Below are positions 8,732-17,870 of a DNA stretch of 64,000 bases, one piece after another. Numbering within the stretch: position 1 is the first letter of the stretch; every line of letters starts with the position of its first letter. Origin of the DNA: Gimesia benthica. GTDB lineage: Bacteria; Planctomycetota; Planctomycetia; Planctomycetales; Planctomycetaceae. The position numbers and the translations under genes are program-made. A model generated the notes under the pieces. It was not told the origin of the DNA. It worked only from the letters and a program-made list of their open reading frames with translations, and ran no database searches. The stretch spans positions 5,178,501 to 5,242,500 of the forward strand of contig NZ_CP043930.1 of assembly GCF_009720525.1 (NCBI RefSeq). The letters run 5' to 3'.

Positions 8732-10093
8732 TCAGAAAAACGTCAGGTACTCATCAATCTCCCACTGCGTTACCTGGCGATCATAGGTTTCCCATTCCTG
8801 GGTTTTCAGTTCGATAAACTCATCGGCGATCACACCCAGGGCTCCTTGAATGACCGTGTCCTGTCGGAGTTCCTGAATCGCCTCCCATAAAGACTGAGGC
8901 AGAATCCTGATTCCCTGCTCCAGAATTTCCGCAGGCGTCTTTTCATAGAGATTGCCCAGATTCGGTTCGCCGGGATCGATCTGGTTTTCAATTCCGTCCA
9001 GGCCCGCTGCGAGGTAAGCCGCCAGCGCGAGATAAGGGTTGCATCCCGCTGAGACCGTCCGGTCTTCAAAATGCCCGGGCCCCGCGGTCCGAATCATCTG
9101 CGTGCGGTTGTTGTCCCCATACGACACAAACGCCGGCGTCCACGTGTATCCGCTCCGGCTGGAATAGAGACCGGAACCAAGCTGCAGCCGTTTATAGCAG
9201 TTCACAGTCGGACTCGTGACGGCACACAGGGCCGGCGCATGCTTGAGCACACCGCCAATGAAGTGATACGCCAGTTCCGAACAGCCCAGTCTCCGTTTGT
9301 CGGCAGCGTCATCAAACAGGCAGGCCCCTGTTTCCGCATCTGCGAGGTGAAAGTGAACGTGCAATCCGCTGCCCGTCCGATCCGCAAACGGTTTGGGCAT
9401 GTGCGTAGCGATGGCACCATATTTTTTGGCAATCTGTGACGTCGCCATTTTGAAAAAGGTGATCCGATCCGCAGTAGTCAGCGCATCCTGGTAATCGAAA
9501 TTGATCTCGTACTGACCATTGCCATCTTCATGGTCGGTCTGATACACGCCCCAGCCCAGCTCATTCAACGCCGTGGTCAGCTCCTGCAGATAATCCATCG
9601 CCGGTGCCATCGAGCGGAAGTCGTAACAGGGTTTGGCCAGCGAATCCACACCGTCCGGGTTCCAGGGTGACAGGCTGCCATCCGCGTTCTTTGTCACCAG
9701 GAAGTGTTCCGGCTCCATCCCCACATTGAACACATACCCTTTCTGTTTTGCTTCCGCGAGGACCCGTTTCAGGTTGGTCCGCGGGCAAAAAGGATACGAC
9801 TCCCCATCCACGAACAGGTCCGCAGCGAAGCGGGCCGTGTTCTCTTTCCAGGGGAGCGGCGTGTAGGTGGCGAGATCAATTCGAGCCAGCATGTCATGCG
9901 AACTCGGCCCCTGTCCCACGCCCCAGACCGCAGCACCTGCGAAGCCGGCACCCGAGTCGATCATGTCATCGAAACCGGAATAGGGGACCATCTTTACTTT
10001 GGCCGAGCCGTGAATATCGACGAACTGAGCGAGCAGAAATTCGATCCCGGCGGTGTTCATGCGGCTCCGGATTGCTTCACGGTCACTCATCAT
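8732..10093 (-). CDS. glnT: Type III glutamine synthetase (GlnT/GmaS-like)
   Basis: Glutamine-synthetase-fold ligase of about 453 residues. The central catalytic segment contains MEPEHF, HEDGNGQYEINFDY and the ATP-site stretch HMPKPFADRTGSGLHVHFHL. RTAGPGHFEDR follows towards the C-terminus, and the C-terminus is conserved. Family knowledge: this subgroup includes GlnT and gamma-glutamylmethylamide synthetase (GmaS), which join glutamate with ammonia or methylamine; motifs alone do not decide between them. Two adjacent ATGs (10093 and 10090) are possible, and GAGGA favours the second. It is the last gene of a four-gene minus-strand operon with split glutamate synthase subunits, 47 bases after glxD. 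That matches both glnT-glx and mgsABC-gmaS clusters. Confidence 0.88.
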   Translation of the reverse strand: MMSDREAIRSRMNTAGIEFLLAQFVDIHGSAKVKMVPYSGFDDMIDSGAGFAGAAVWGVGQGPSSHDMLARIDLATYTPLPWKENTARFAADLFVDGESYPFCPRTNLKRVLAEAKQKGYVFNVGMEPEHFLVTKNADGSLSPWNPDGVDSLAKPCYDFRSMAPAMDYLQELTTALNELGWGVYQTDHEDGNGQYEINFDYQDALTTADRITFFKMATSQIAKKYGAIATHMPKPFADRTGSGLHVHFHLADAETGACLFDDAADKRRLGCSELAYHFIGGVLKHAPALCAVTSPTVNCYKRLQLGSGLYSSRSGYTWTPAFVSYGDNNRTQMIRTAGPGHFEDRTVSAGCNPYLALAAYLAAGLDGIENQIDPGEPNLGNLYEKTPAEILEQGIRILPQSLWEAIQELRQDTVIQGALGVIADEFIELKTQEWETYDRQVTQWEIDEYLTFF

Positions 10094-10140
10094 GGTTCCT
10101 CATTGTCAGTTGCTGCGCCTGCGGCCCGCGTTTTGTGCGC

Positions 10141-11496
10141 TTAAACGGAACCAGTGCCCGGAATCCAGCTGGTTCCGGCCAGGGGGACTTTGGCCATCGC
10201 CGCTGCTTCAACAGTCAGCGCGGCCAGATCTTCTTTCTCCAGATGATGTACGTTCGACTTGCCGCAGGCCCGTGCCAGGGTCGTCAGCTCCATATTCAGA
10301 ACCTGCAGATAATTCTTGAGACGCTTCGCCCCGACCTCCGGAATCAACCGGGGTTCGAGTTCGGGATCCTGCGTGGTAATGCCTACCGGGCACTGCCCCG
10401 TATGACAGTGATGACAATACCCGGGCGCCGTCCCCAGTTTTGCATAGTCACCGGTGACGTCGACCTCTTCTCCGTCCGCCCGCTGATACGCATGATGGTT
10501 ACAACCCAGCGCGACGAGCACGCCCTGACCAATCGAAACCGCATCCGCACCCAGTGCGAGCGCCTTGGCGACGTCGGCTCCCGTACGAATCCCTCCCGAA
10601 ATAATCAGTTGCACTTCACCCAGTACGTTCATATCGCTGAGCGCTTCGACCGCCAGGGGCAACGCAGCGAGGGTTGGAATGCCCGTATGTTCGATGAAGA
10701 CCTGCTGCGTCGCCGCAGTCCCTCCCTGCATCCCGTCAATCACCACCACATCCGCGCCCGCTTTGACCGCCAGCTTGACGTCCTCCCGCACGCGCGTCGC
10801 GCCCATCTTGACGTACACCGGAATCTTCCAGTCGGTGATCTCCCGCAGTTCTTCGATTTTGATTTTCAGATCATCGGGACCCGTCCAGTCCGGATGCCGA
10901 CACGCCGACCGCTGGTCAATCCCTTCGGGCAGCGTCCGCATCTCTGCCACGCGGGGAGAAACCTTCTGCCCCAGCAGCATTCCGCCGCCCCCGGGTTTCG
11001 CGCCCTGGCCGAGTACCATCTCGATCGCATCTGCTTTCCGCAGATCGTTGGGATTGAACCCGTAACGCGAAGGCAGACACTGATAGACTAAAGTCTTCGA
11101 CGATTCCCGCTCTTCCGGCGTCATTCCGCCGTCGCCCGTCGTCGTGGACGTGCCCATCTGCGTCGCCGCCTGACCCAACGCTTCCTTCACATTCGCAGAG
11201 AGCGAGCCAAAACTCATCCCGGCAATGGTGATCGGAATCTCCAGTTCGATCGGCTGCTTCGCATACCGCGTGCCCAGCACCGTTTTCGATTCGCACTTCT
11301 CACGGTAACCTTCCAGCGGATACCGCGACGCTGACGCGGAGAGAAAAATCAGATCGTCGAAGCTGGGCACACGCCGTTTCGCACCCATGCCGCGGATCTC
11401 GTACAGCCCGTACTCAGCGGCCTGCCGGATGTAAGAGAGGGAATGCTCGTTGAAACTGGCACTCTCTTCGCGTTGAATCGACTTGTCCGAACTCAC
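10141..11496 (-). CDS. glxD: Glutamate synthase large-subunit FMN domain protein (GlxD/MgsC-like)
   Basis: Stand-alone FMN-binding (alpha2) domain of glutamate synthase, 451 residues. The TIM-barrel core includes GMSFGSLS, GAKPGGGGMLLG, VYVKMGATR, a glycine-rich flavin segment (IDGMQGGTAAT) and IISGGIRTGADVAKALALGADAVSIG. The iron-sulfur motif GYCHHCHTGQCPVG has the three cysteines expected for the [3Fe-4S] cluster. The glutaminase and GXGXG domains, fused in normal GltB, are encoded by the two upstream genes here. Together they would move an amide nitrogen from a glutamine-like donor to a 2-oxoacid acceptor or, in N-methylglutamate synthase, handle methylamine. Spacing to glxC is 38 bases. 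A separate electron donor (GltD-like) is not in the window. Confidence 0.9.
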   Translation of the reverse strand: MSSDKSIQREESASFNEHSLSYIRQAAEYGLYEIRGMGAKRRVPSFDDLIFLSASASRYPLEGYREKCESKTVLGTRYAKQPIELEIPITIAGMSFGSLSANVKEALGQAATQMGTSTTTGDGGMTPEERESSKTLVYQCLPSRYGFNPNDLRKADAIEMVLGQGAKPGGGGMLLGQKVSPRVAEMRTLPEGIDQRSACRHPDWTGPDDLKIKIEELREITDWKIPVYVKMGATRVREDVKLAVKAGADVVVIDGMQGGTAATQQVFIEHTGIPTLAALPLAVEALSDMNVLGEVQLIISGGIRTGADVAKALALGADAVSIGQGVLVALGCNHHAYQRADGEEVDVTGDYAKLGTAPGYCHHCHTGQCPVGITTQDPELEPRLIPEVGAKRLKNYLQVLNMELTTLARACGKSNVHHLEKEDLAALTVEAAAMAKVPLAGTSWIPGTGSV

Positions 11497-11534
11497 ACTT
11501 GCTCTCCGCTGCTGATTTCGTTGCAGTACGTGGT

Positions 11535-12227
11535 TTAATATTCCTGATGGGCGTCCGCATTCCAGTGATACAGACTGCGGGCCGAACTGACCCGTTTAAA
11601 TTCGCGGGCGTCATAATTCATCTCCGCCCGGGACAGCAGTTCCGCCACCTTTTCAAAATCGTCTGCCTGCATCTCTTCTTCGCGGGCATCGGCACCCAAA
11701 CTGTGAATGGATCCGCGGACGTAGATCGTCGCTTCATACAGCGAATCACCCAGATTCGGGCCTGCATCGCCACAGACCACCAGCGTTCCCGCCTGTGCCA
11801 TGAAGGCAGAGAAGTGACCGACACTCCCCCCGACCACAATCTCGGTCCCTTTCAGCGAAATGCCGCACCGGGAAGAGGCATCCCCTTCAATCACCAGAAG
11901 GCCACCATGCCCAGAAGCACCCGCACATTCGGACGCATGTCCTTTCACGCGGACCACGCCCGACATCATGTTCTCCGCGACACTCCAGCCGACGTTTCCG
12001 TGAATCGTCACCCGAGCCCGCTGATTCATCCCCGCGATGAAATAGCCCGCGTGCCCCAGGATATCGATCTCCACTTCCTTATCCAGGCCGGCGGCAATGC
12101 TGTGCAGACCGTCGGGGTTCAGGATCTCCACCCGCGCGGGGCATTCTTCCAGCAGTTCCCCGTGCAGATACTCGTTGACCTGGCGGACACTCAAGTCGGT
12201 TAAATCAAGCTGTTTCAGACTGACCAT
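11535..12227 (-). CDS. glxC: GXGXG-domain glutamate synthase subunit (GlxC/MgsB-like)
   Basis: A 230-residue protein equal to the alpha3 (GXGXG) domain of glutamate synthase. It forms a right-handed beta-helix built from repeated G-x-G turns: GHAGYFIAGM, GNVGWSVAENMMSG, GASGHGGLLVIEGDASSRCG and GSVGHFSAFMAQAG. It is structural and helps channel ammonia between the glutaminase and FMN domains. The ATG overlaps the end of glxB by 13 bases, so the two are probably translationally coupled. The short extra tail after the helix (RGSIHSLGADAREEEM onwards) matches free-standing GlxC/MgsB proteins rather than GltB. Confidence 0.9.
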   Translation of the reverse strand: MVSLKQLDLTDLSVRQVNEYLHGELLEECPARVEILNPDGLHSIAAGLDKEVEIDILGHAGYFIAGMNQRARVTIHGNVGWSVAENMMSGVVRVKGHASECAGASGHGGLLVIEGDASSRCGISLKGTEIVVGGSVGHFSAFMAQAGTLVVCGDAGPNLGDSLYEATIYVRGSIHSLGADAREEEMQADDFEKVAELLSRAEMNYDAREFKRVSSARSLYHWNADAHQEY

Positions 12228-13108
12228 GAATAAATCTGTTCCGGAGCCGGCTCATACACGTGAGCATGTTTGATATCAGGCAAGTGTGCCAGGGAACGAA
12301 ATTCCGAACTGACGGCGACATAATCGTCCGTCTCCGCGACCACCGCAGGCTTGCAGGCAAAGGCATCCCGGACGAGCACCAGTTTGTCAGCGGTTGCCAT
12401 CAGGAAGGTGTAAAAGCCGTCCAGTTCCGCCTGGGCGACTTCGATGGCGGTCTCCAGCGTGTCCCCTTCCCGCATCCGCCATTCCAGAAAACGACAGCCC
12501 GCTTCCGTGTCGTTATCCGTTTCAAAGGCGATTCCCAGGCTCTCCAGTTTTCGTCTCACACTGTAAGGGTTCGACAGCGAACCGTTATGCACCAGGCAGA
12601 AATCCTCACCGGCTGTAAAGGGATGTGCGTGAGCCGGCGAAACCGCCGATTCGGTCGCCATCCGCGTATGTCCCACAACGTGTGTGCCCACCATTTCCGT
12701 AAAGTGGAACCGCCGGGCAATCTCTTCGGGATGCCCTTCGTCTTTGAAGATTTCAATCGCATGTCCTGTCGAGAGCAGATGCACTTCGGGAAACGTCGAA
12801 TTCAGCCAGGGTTTAAAGATTTCCGGCTGGAGTTCGCTGACGAGTGACGCATGATTTTCGAGAGCGGCGACCGGCGCGGGCAGTCCCAGTTCCTGCTGAC
12901 AGGATTCAGCCAGCGCCTGCCAGTCAAACTTGCGATCGCGGGTGGAGAGCGCAAACCGTCGGGAGGCAGGCAGTGGACGGTGAAACAGAGCCAGGCCTGC
13001 GGAGTCAGGTCCGCGGGTCGCCATGCATTCCAGCATGGGAGTGACGAGTTGTCCCAGACGTTCGCGATCAGCGTCGCGCCTGGCCAAAAAACCGACGATG
13101 CCACACAC
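12215..13108 (-). CDS. glxB: Class II glutamine amidotransferase subunit (GlxB/MgsA-like), GTG start
   Basis: Ntn-type glutaminase, the first gene of the operon, 297 residues. The frame is open from a TTG at 13126, which would put seven residues before the cysteine. Class II amidotransferases need the cysteine at the mature N-terminus. The GTG at 13108 gives Met-Cys-Gly-Ile-Val-Gly, so Met removal exposes the nucleophile; this decides the start. Further signatures are CMATRGPDSAGLAL, VVGHTRMATESAVSPAHAHPF and VHNGSLSNPYSVRRKLE, the usual oxyanion and glutamine-binding regions. It hydrolyses glutamine (or a glutamylamide) and passes the amine to GlxC/GlxD. About 140 bases upstream, before the helicase stop, no gene is seen. 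Confidence 0.88.
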   Translation of the reverse strand: MCGIVGFLARRDADRERLGQLVTPMLECMATRGPDSAGLALFHRPLPASRRFALSTRDRKFDWQALAESCQQELGLPAPVAALENHASLVSELQPEIFKPWLNSTFPEVHLLSTGHAIEIFKDEGHPEEIARRFHFTEMVGTHVVGHTRMATESAVSPAHAHPFTAGEDFCLVHNGSLSNPYSVRRKLESLGIAFETDNDTEAGCRFLEWRMREGDTLETAIEVAQAELDGFYTFLMATADKLVLVRDAFACKPAVVAETDDYVAVSSEFRSLAHLPDIKHAHVYEPAPEQIYSWSV

Positions 13109-13267
13109 GGACAACAACCCCGGCAAGAGCTCATTTCATGCGAGCGAAACACGAAATGTCAGATTGAAACCGTTCAGGTATTCCACACCCGAAGATACCA
13201 GACCGGCCCCCCGGAACCAACTGAACTGTGAGAGATTTGTGATTTTTTTGGGTGGAAGTGTAGAAGA

Positions 13268-16200
13268 CTATCCTACTGCTTGACGTGCCATTTGACGGTA
13301 AAGTCTAGCAGGTACGGAATGTTGAAGTCGCCAGATGATGCTCATTGGTCGGTCTCCAGTATGGGAGACATAGTCACAGGGACCTAGGTAGTAATAGGGA
13401 GAAGCAAGACCTGAAGAAAGTTTTTTCACTTCACGAACAAATAATAGTGGTGTGTAACCCTGTTTTTTATGGTTGATGTACCGCTGCCCTGTGGGGGATC
13501 CGGATGAAGTATTGCTTTGCGATTGCCAGTGAAATAGTTCATGCGAAATTAAATAGTCTTCATACATCGTTGTCGGGGAATACTCTTCTTCCGTTTTTTG
13601 TAAAGTGACAAAGAAGGCATCAATCTTTTTATCTTTCAGATGCAATATTCCCTCACGATGGTCTGGCCGATGCGCCAGAGACCAATGCCCTAAACCAACT
13701 AGAATTTCATCACGTGTATATTGAGCATGAATAGTTAATGGTCCTGATACTTCAGGAATACGTCCTGCATAATGTGAGGGAGCTTTCTGAAAACAGTAGT
13801 CAAGAATTGAGACTAAATCCTGTTTGGCAGACACATTGTCTAATAATCGATTGTGTGACTCTTCAATGTTCCAGCCTAGACCTTCTTTACCCCATAGTGT
13901 GACATAGAGCATTTCTAGTGCTTGTTTCTCTTCTTTAGAATACGGCATCAATCCTGATTGGATATGTTTAGTCCAGTATTCGATTTGAGTTGCACAATCA
14001 ACGTGTATTAACCGACGTAATCCTTTCGCGAGTTGAGTTTCGTCAGAATCAAAAATTGGTTCAATGAGACCTGCTTCTGCGAGCAAACGAGACCAGAGTC
14101 CCCGCTTTAATAACTCATCTAGGTTAGTATGTAGATAATCCAAAGCTTCGTGAAGTAATGGACTACGTTCGAGGATTCGTCCTAATTCTTTAATTCGTAT
14201 GATGATAGTTAGTTTGTTGAGCCGTAATGAATCACGGATATTGTCTAATACACGTTGTTGTGCAACGCGTTCCAATTGAACCACACAACCACTTGGTAAA
14301 TGAGGGAAACCATGCTCGATTTCGCGATCGAGACGCAGTTCGGGTTTCGTACTGAGTGCACGAAATCTCGATGCAAATTGAAATTCCCGTCGTTGAGCGC
14401 CGATGAAATCGAGGATTGTCAAACAATCTTTTTCATCATGGAGACGCATCCCTCGTCCAAATTGTTGAAGAAAGATAGTGAGACTTTCTGTAGGACGAAG
14501 AAAAAGAATTGTATCGACTTCAGGAATATCGACCCCTTCGTTATACAAATCGACAACAAAGATAAAGTTGATTTCTCGAGAACGAAGTTGAGCCTGCACT
14601 TGGTTTCTTTGGTCATCAGCAGAATCGGCAGTCAACGCAGTTGCAGGGACCCCATGTTCGTTAAAGAATCGAGCCATGAACTCTGCATGAGCTTTACTGA
14701 CACAAAAACCCAGCCCACGCGAATCCAATGGATTGAGTAGTATTTCGTGTGTTTTTTCTAAAATCAATTGCGCACGGCGATCATTGCCAGTATAAATATG
14801 ATCCAGATCATCTATCGCATATCCACCTCGTTGCCAGTTCAGATCATCAAGGTTTTCACTATCTGAGACACCAAAGTATTGAAATGGGCAGAGTAATTTG
14901 CGATTGATGGCATCAGGTAGCCTGATTTCAGCGCTGGTTCGCCCTCCGAACCATTTTAGGACATCGAGTTGATCGGCCCGCTCTGGTGTTGCGGTCAGAC
15001 CCAATAGGATATTTGGGCGTACGTGATCCAGTAAACGTTGGTAGCTTGGTGCAGCCGCATGATGAAATTCGTCTACAACGATGTATTCATATTCATCAGT
15101 TGGAGATTTCCAAAGTTCACGGGAGTTATAACTCTGAATAGAACAAAATAGATGTTGCTGCTGCGAAGGATCACGACCTCCAACTAAAAGATCCCCAAAG
15201 TTCTGATCCCGGAGAACACCGCGAAATGATGCGAGTGCTTGTTTCAGAATTTCTTCCCTGTGGACAATAAACAGTAATGAAGGTTGGCGATCTTCATCTT
15301 TGCAGATGCGTGCATAATCGAAGGCGGCTATCATCGTCTTACCCGTTCCAGTAGCGGCAACTACCAGGTGCGTATTTTTCTTTTGGACTTCACGCTCTGC
15401 GGCCAGGATGTCCAATATTTCATCTTGAAAAGGGTATGGGCGAATATGAAATGTAGGGAGCATAGATGGATCTGATGAACTCAACCGTTCATTCTTAATG
15501 GCAGATCTCAGCCGTTCAGGAGCCTCGCCACTGAATGGCTGGAATTCGTCGTCCTGCCAATATGTCTCAAAGGTTCCCGTGATCTTACCCCAAAGATACG
15601 AGAGCTCGTATTGGCTAACCTTGGTTGTCCATTCGAGTCCCTCTGAAAGGGCGGCATTTGAAAGGTTCGCTGAACCTACGTAAGCACTGCCGAAATCGGT
15701 ATCTCGATGAAAGAGATAAGCCTTGGCATGCAAACGGGTTCGTTTCGTATCATAGCTGACACGAATCTCAGTGTTGGGGAGGTCGCTTAATGCTTCTATT
15801 GCCTTTGGATCGGTAGCTCCCATGTAACTAGTGGTAATAACCCGAATGCGGGGACGATCAGGGTGAGGGCTTGAAGCCAATTCTTTTAAGTCATCCAGAA
15901 TGACACGGAGTCCACTCCATTTCACAAAGGAACAAAGAATATCAACAGAGTCTGCGGTTGATATCTCTTTTTTTAATTGGCTTCCCAAACTGGGGTCCAA
16001 CCGAGTCCCTGTCAAAAGTGCAGAGCGAGATAAGGGAGTATCAGGGCGATTATCAGGAGTTTTAGGCTCGGTATGATGAATTGCCAGCAGTCGTTCGAGC
16101 GGAGTCGCGATACGTAATCGATTTTCCCAATCTCGTCCTAGCTCTTCTGCAAGCAAATTGAGAATACGATCAACCAATCGTTTTTGTTTCTCAGCTGCTT

Positions 16201-16393
16201 CCTTACCTCTAAATCCAGCAATCCCAGTTGCTAAAACATGTTCCAGGTATTGAGCAATCGCAGTATGGGCATCTTCCGCATCAACATTACCTATCGTAGC
16301 GTAGAGACGAGGGTCAGCGATTGTCTTTAGCTGCTCCTTTAATTCTTCAGTGAGAAGTTGTTCATAGAGTCCTGGCTGGAAGCTGTCTGTCAT
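13268..16393 (-). CDS. PLD-like nuclease / SF2 helicase / DUF3427 fusion
   Basis: A 1041-residue DNA-dependent ATPase. The ATG at 16393 with AGGA six bases upstream is chosen over the TTG at 16411. The order is: an N-terminal helical region; a phospholipase-D-like domain (H222-x-K224, GSAN 240-243, E254); SF2 helicase motifs I (TGTGKT 348-353), II (DEFH 441-444), III (LTATP) and VI (QQFGRGMR); and the C-terminal DUF3427 domain (about 800-1035, with LFHWQSQS and TGQRY). Proteins with this architecture occur in defence islands, but no partner methylase or effector is adjacent. Base composition departs from its neighbours: 25 of 60 bases are G/C at 14221-14280 against 36 of 60 at 11161-11220. 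That suggests horizontal acquisition. A role in phage defence or DNA repair is inferred. Confidence 0.88.
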   Translation of the reverse strand: MTDSFQPGLYEQLLTEELKEQLKTIADPRLYATIGNVDAEDAHTAIAQYLEHVLATGIAGFRGKEAAEKQKRLVDRILNLLAEELGRDWENRLRIATPLERLLAIHHTEPKTPDNRPDTPLSRSALLTGTRLDPSLGSQLKKEISTADSVDILCSFVKWSGLRVILDDLKELASSPHPDRPRIRVITTSYMGATDPKAIEALSDLPNTEIRVSYDTKRTRLHAKAYLFHRDTDFGSAYVGSANLSNAALSEGLEWTTKVSQYELSYLWGKITGTFETYWQDDEFQPFSGEAPERLRSAIKNERLSSSDPSMLPTFHIRPYPFQDEILDILAAEREVQKKNTHLVVAATGTGKTMIAAFDYARICKDEDRQPSLLFIVHREEILKQALASFRGVLRDQNFGDLLVGGRDPSQQQHLFCSIQSYNSRELWKSPTDEYEYIVVDEFHHAAAPSYQRLLDHVRPNILLGLTATPERADQLDVLKWFGGRTSAEIRLPDAINRKLLCPFQYFGVSDSENLDDLNWQRGGYAIDDLDHIYTGNDRRAQLILEKTHEILLNPLDSRGLGFCVSKAHAEFMARFFNEHGVPATALTADSADDQRNQVQAQLRSREINFIFVVDLYNEGVDIPEVDTILFLRPTESLTIFLQQFGRGMRLHDEKDCLTILDFIGAQRREFQFASRFRALSTKPELRLDREIEHGFPHLPSGCVVQLERVAQQRVLDNIRDSLRLNKLTIIIRIKELGRILERSPLLHEALDYLHTNLDELLKRGLWSRLLAEAGLIEPIFDSDETQLAKGLRRLIHVDCATQIEYWTKHIQSGLMPYSKEEKQALEMLYVTLWGKEGLGWNIEESHNRLLDNVSAKQDLVSILDYCFQKAPSHYAGRIPEVSGPLTIHAQYTRDEILVGLGHWSLAHRPDHREGILHLKDKKIDAFFVTLQKTEEEYSPTTMYEDYLISHELFHWQSQSNTSSGSPTGQRYINHKKQGYTPLLFVREVKKLSSGLASPYYYLGPCDYVSHTGDRPMSIIWRLQHSVPARLYRQMARQAVG

Positions 16394-16458
16394 TCTGGTT
16401 CCTGATCTCAAGTCATCGTGGTGCCTGCCTCAATGGTTTCCCTATCACTGTAATCAGA

Positions 16459-16474
16459 AGTCAAGTGATTGACT
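16459..16474. repeat. Short inverted repeat upstream of the helicase gene
   Basis: AGTCAA-GTGA-TTGACT: perfect 6-base arms about 65 bases before the helicase start, in an AT-rich spacer shared with the divergent sialidase-like gene. It could be an operator, but arms this short also arise by chance. Confidence 0.25.
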
Positions 16475-16607
16475 ACCGGATGGAACAAGTCGATCAACGC
16501 ATAAAAACAAATAATTGCTGAAGTGATTTATCATTGTTTTTAAGTCAATTTCAACGATAAGATGACAGAATGAATTAAGTCATATAAAATTAAAAGAAAG
16601 CCCACCC

Positions 16608-17870
16608 ATGTCTCTCAATCGTCGTGATTTCCTCCACACCTCTCTCTGTTCCCTGGCCGCGGCTTCTGCTGCGGGGACGGCTTCGTTGCAGGCTGCGGAA
16701 TCGAAGCCGTTGATTGGCTCCATTTCGAAAGAAACGCTCTTTCGCAATCGCGATGGGGCCGGCGTCACCTGGTTTCATCCGCGAGGATGTATGATTCCCG
16801 GGGCCGAGGGGAACGCGACGTTTCTGTTGAACCTGCAGGAGATTGGCGGCTCGGATTACTTCGGGCAGGTGCACTGGACCGAATCGACGGATCGGGGCAA
16901 GACCTGGAAAGAGCCAGCACCCATTGCCGCACTCGGTCGGGATCCGGTCAAGGAACATCCCGGTCTCAAAGCGGGCGTCTGTGATGTGACGCCGCAGTAT
17001 CATCCGCAGACCGGAACTGTCCTCGCGTTGGGGCACGTCGTCTTCTATCGCGGTCCCCGCTTCGCCCGTGGCGATCAGCTGGCCCGTTACCCTGTCTACG
17101 TCACGCGGGGCAAAGACGGCCAGTGGTCGGAACGCAAGATCCTGCAGTGGGATGATCCCCGTGGTGCCGAGATCTATACCAATAATTGTGGACAGCGACT
17201 CGTCATGCCCGACGGCGATATCCTGATGTCCTTCACCTTTGGCGCGGGCAAACAGCCCCGCATGGTGGCCGGCGTGCGCTGTGCCTATGATGGCACGGCA
17301 CTCAAAATTCGTGAAGTCGGTCCGCCCCTGGAGAACAAAGTCGGCCGGGGCCTGCTCGAACCGTCCATCGCCCGCTTTGATAATCAATACTTCATGACGA
17401 TTCGTGCCGAAGACGGACACGGCTACGTTGCGGTCAGCCCGGATGGCTTGAATTATCAGCGGAAGACCGCCTGGGCGTTTGACGACGGCACGCCAATCGG
17501 CATGTCGACCACGCAACAGCACTGGCTCACTCATTCCGATGGACTGTTCCTGGTCTACACTCGTAAAGATGAGACGAATAAAAACATCATCCGCTGGCGA
17601 TCTCCACTCTGGTTGGCTCAGGTCGATCCGGAAAAACTCTGCCTGATCCGCGACACCGAACGTGTCGCCCTGCCGCTCGTCGGGGATGGCGTGGACGATC
17701 CCAACAATGTTGCGCTGATGGGGAACTTCGATGTCACCAACATCAGCCCGGACGAATCGTGTGTGACCGTCGGTGAATGGATGCCGCGGAACAAGGCCAA
17801 AGGCGATCTGCTGCTGGGACGCATCCAATGGAATCAGCCCAACCGCAGCGTCCCGGACTTTGTCAGTTAA
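16608..17870 (+). CDS. Tat-exported sialidase-like (BNR) protein
   Basis: A 420-residue exported protein. The N-terminus has a twin-arginine signal (NRRDFLHTSLCSLAAASAAG, cleavage near LQAA). The body looks like a six-bladed sialidase/neuraminidase beta-propeller: an Asp-box-like turn (STDRGKTW), repeated short strands, and phrases typical of planctomycete exo-sialidase-family proteins (YVAVSPDGLNYQ, WRSPLWLAQVD). I cannot see the full arginine triad of true sialidases, so enzymatic sialidase activity is uncertain; glycan binding or another glycosidase activity is possible. The gene is divergent from the helicase and its stop overlaps, by a few bases, the end of the minus-strand frameshifted gene. 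Confidence 0.75.
   Translation: MSLNRRDFLHTSLCSLAAASAAGTASLQAAESKPLIGSISKETLFRNRDGAGVTWFHPRGCMIPGAEGNATFLLNLQEIGGSDYFGQVHWTESTDRGKTWKEPAPIAALGRDPVKEHPGLKAGVCDVTPQYHPQTGTVLALGHVVFYRGPRFARGDQLARYPVYVTRGKDGQWSERKILQWDDPRGAEIYTNNCGQRLVMPDGDILMSFTFGAGKQPRMVAGVRCAYDGTALKIREVGPPLENKVGRGLLEPSIARFDNQYFMTIRAEDGHGYVAVSPDGLNYQRKTAWAFDDGTPIGMSTTQQHWLTHSDGLFLVYTRKDETNKNIIRWRSPLWLAQVDPEKLCLIRDTERVALPLVGDGVDDPNNVALMGNFDVTNISPDESCVTVGEWMPRNKAKGDLLLGRIQWNQPNRSVPDFVS

Noticed and set aside
9748-11091. 447-codon open frame on the plus strand
   Set aside because: It lies antisense to glnT and glxD, whose domains are complete. Its translation is Arg/Pro/His-rich with no fold or motif, a typical shadow of GC-rich coding DNA.
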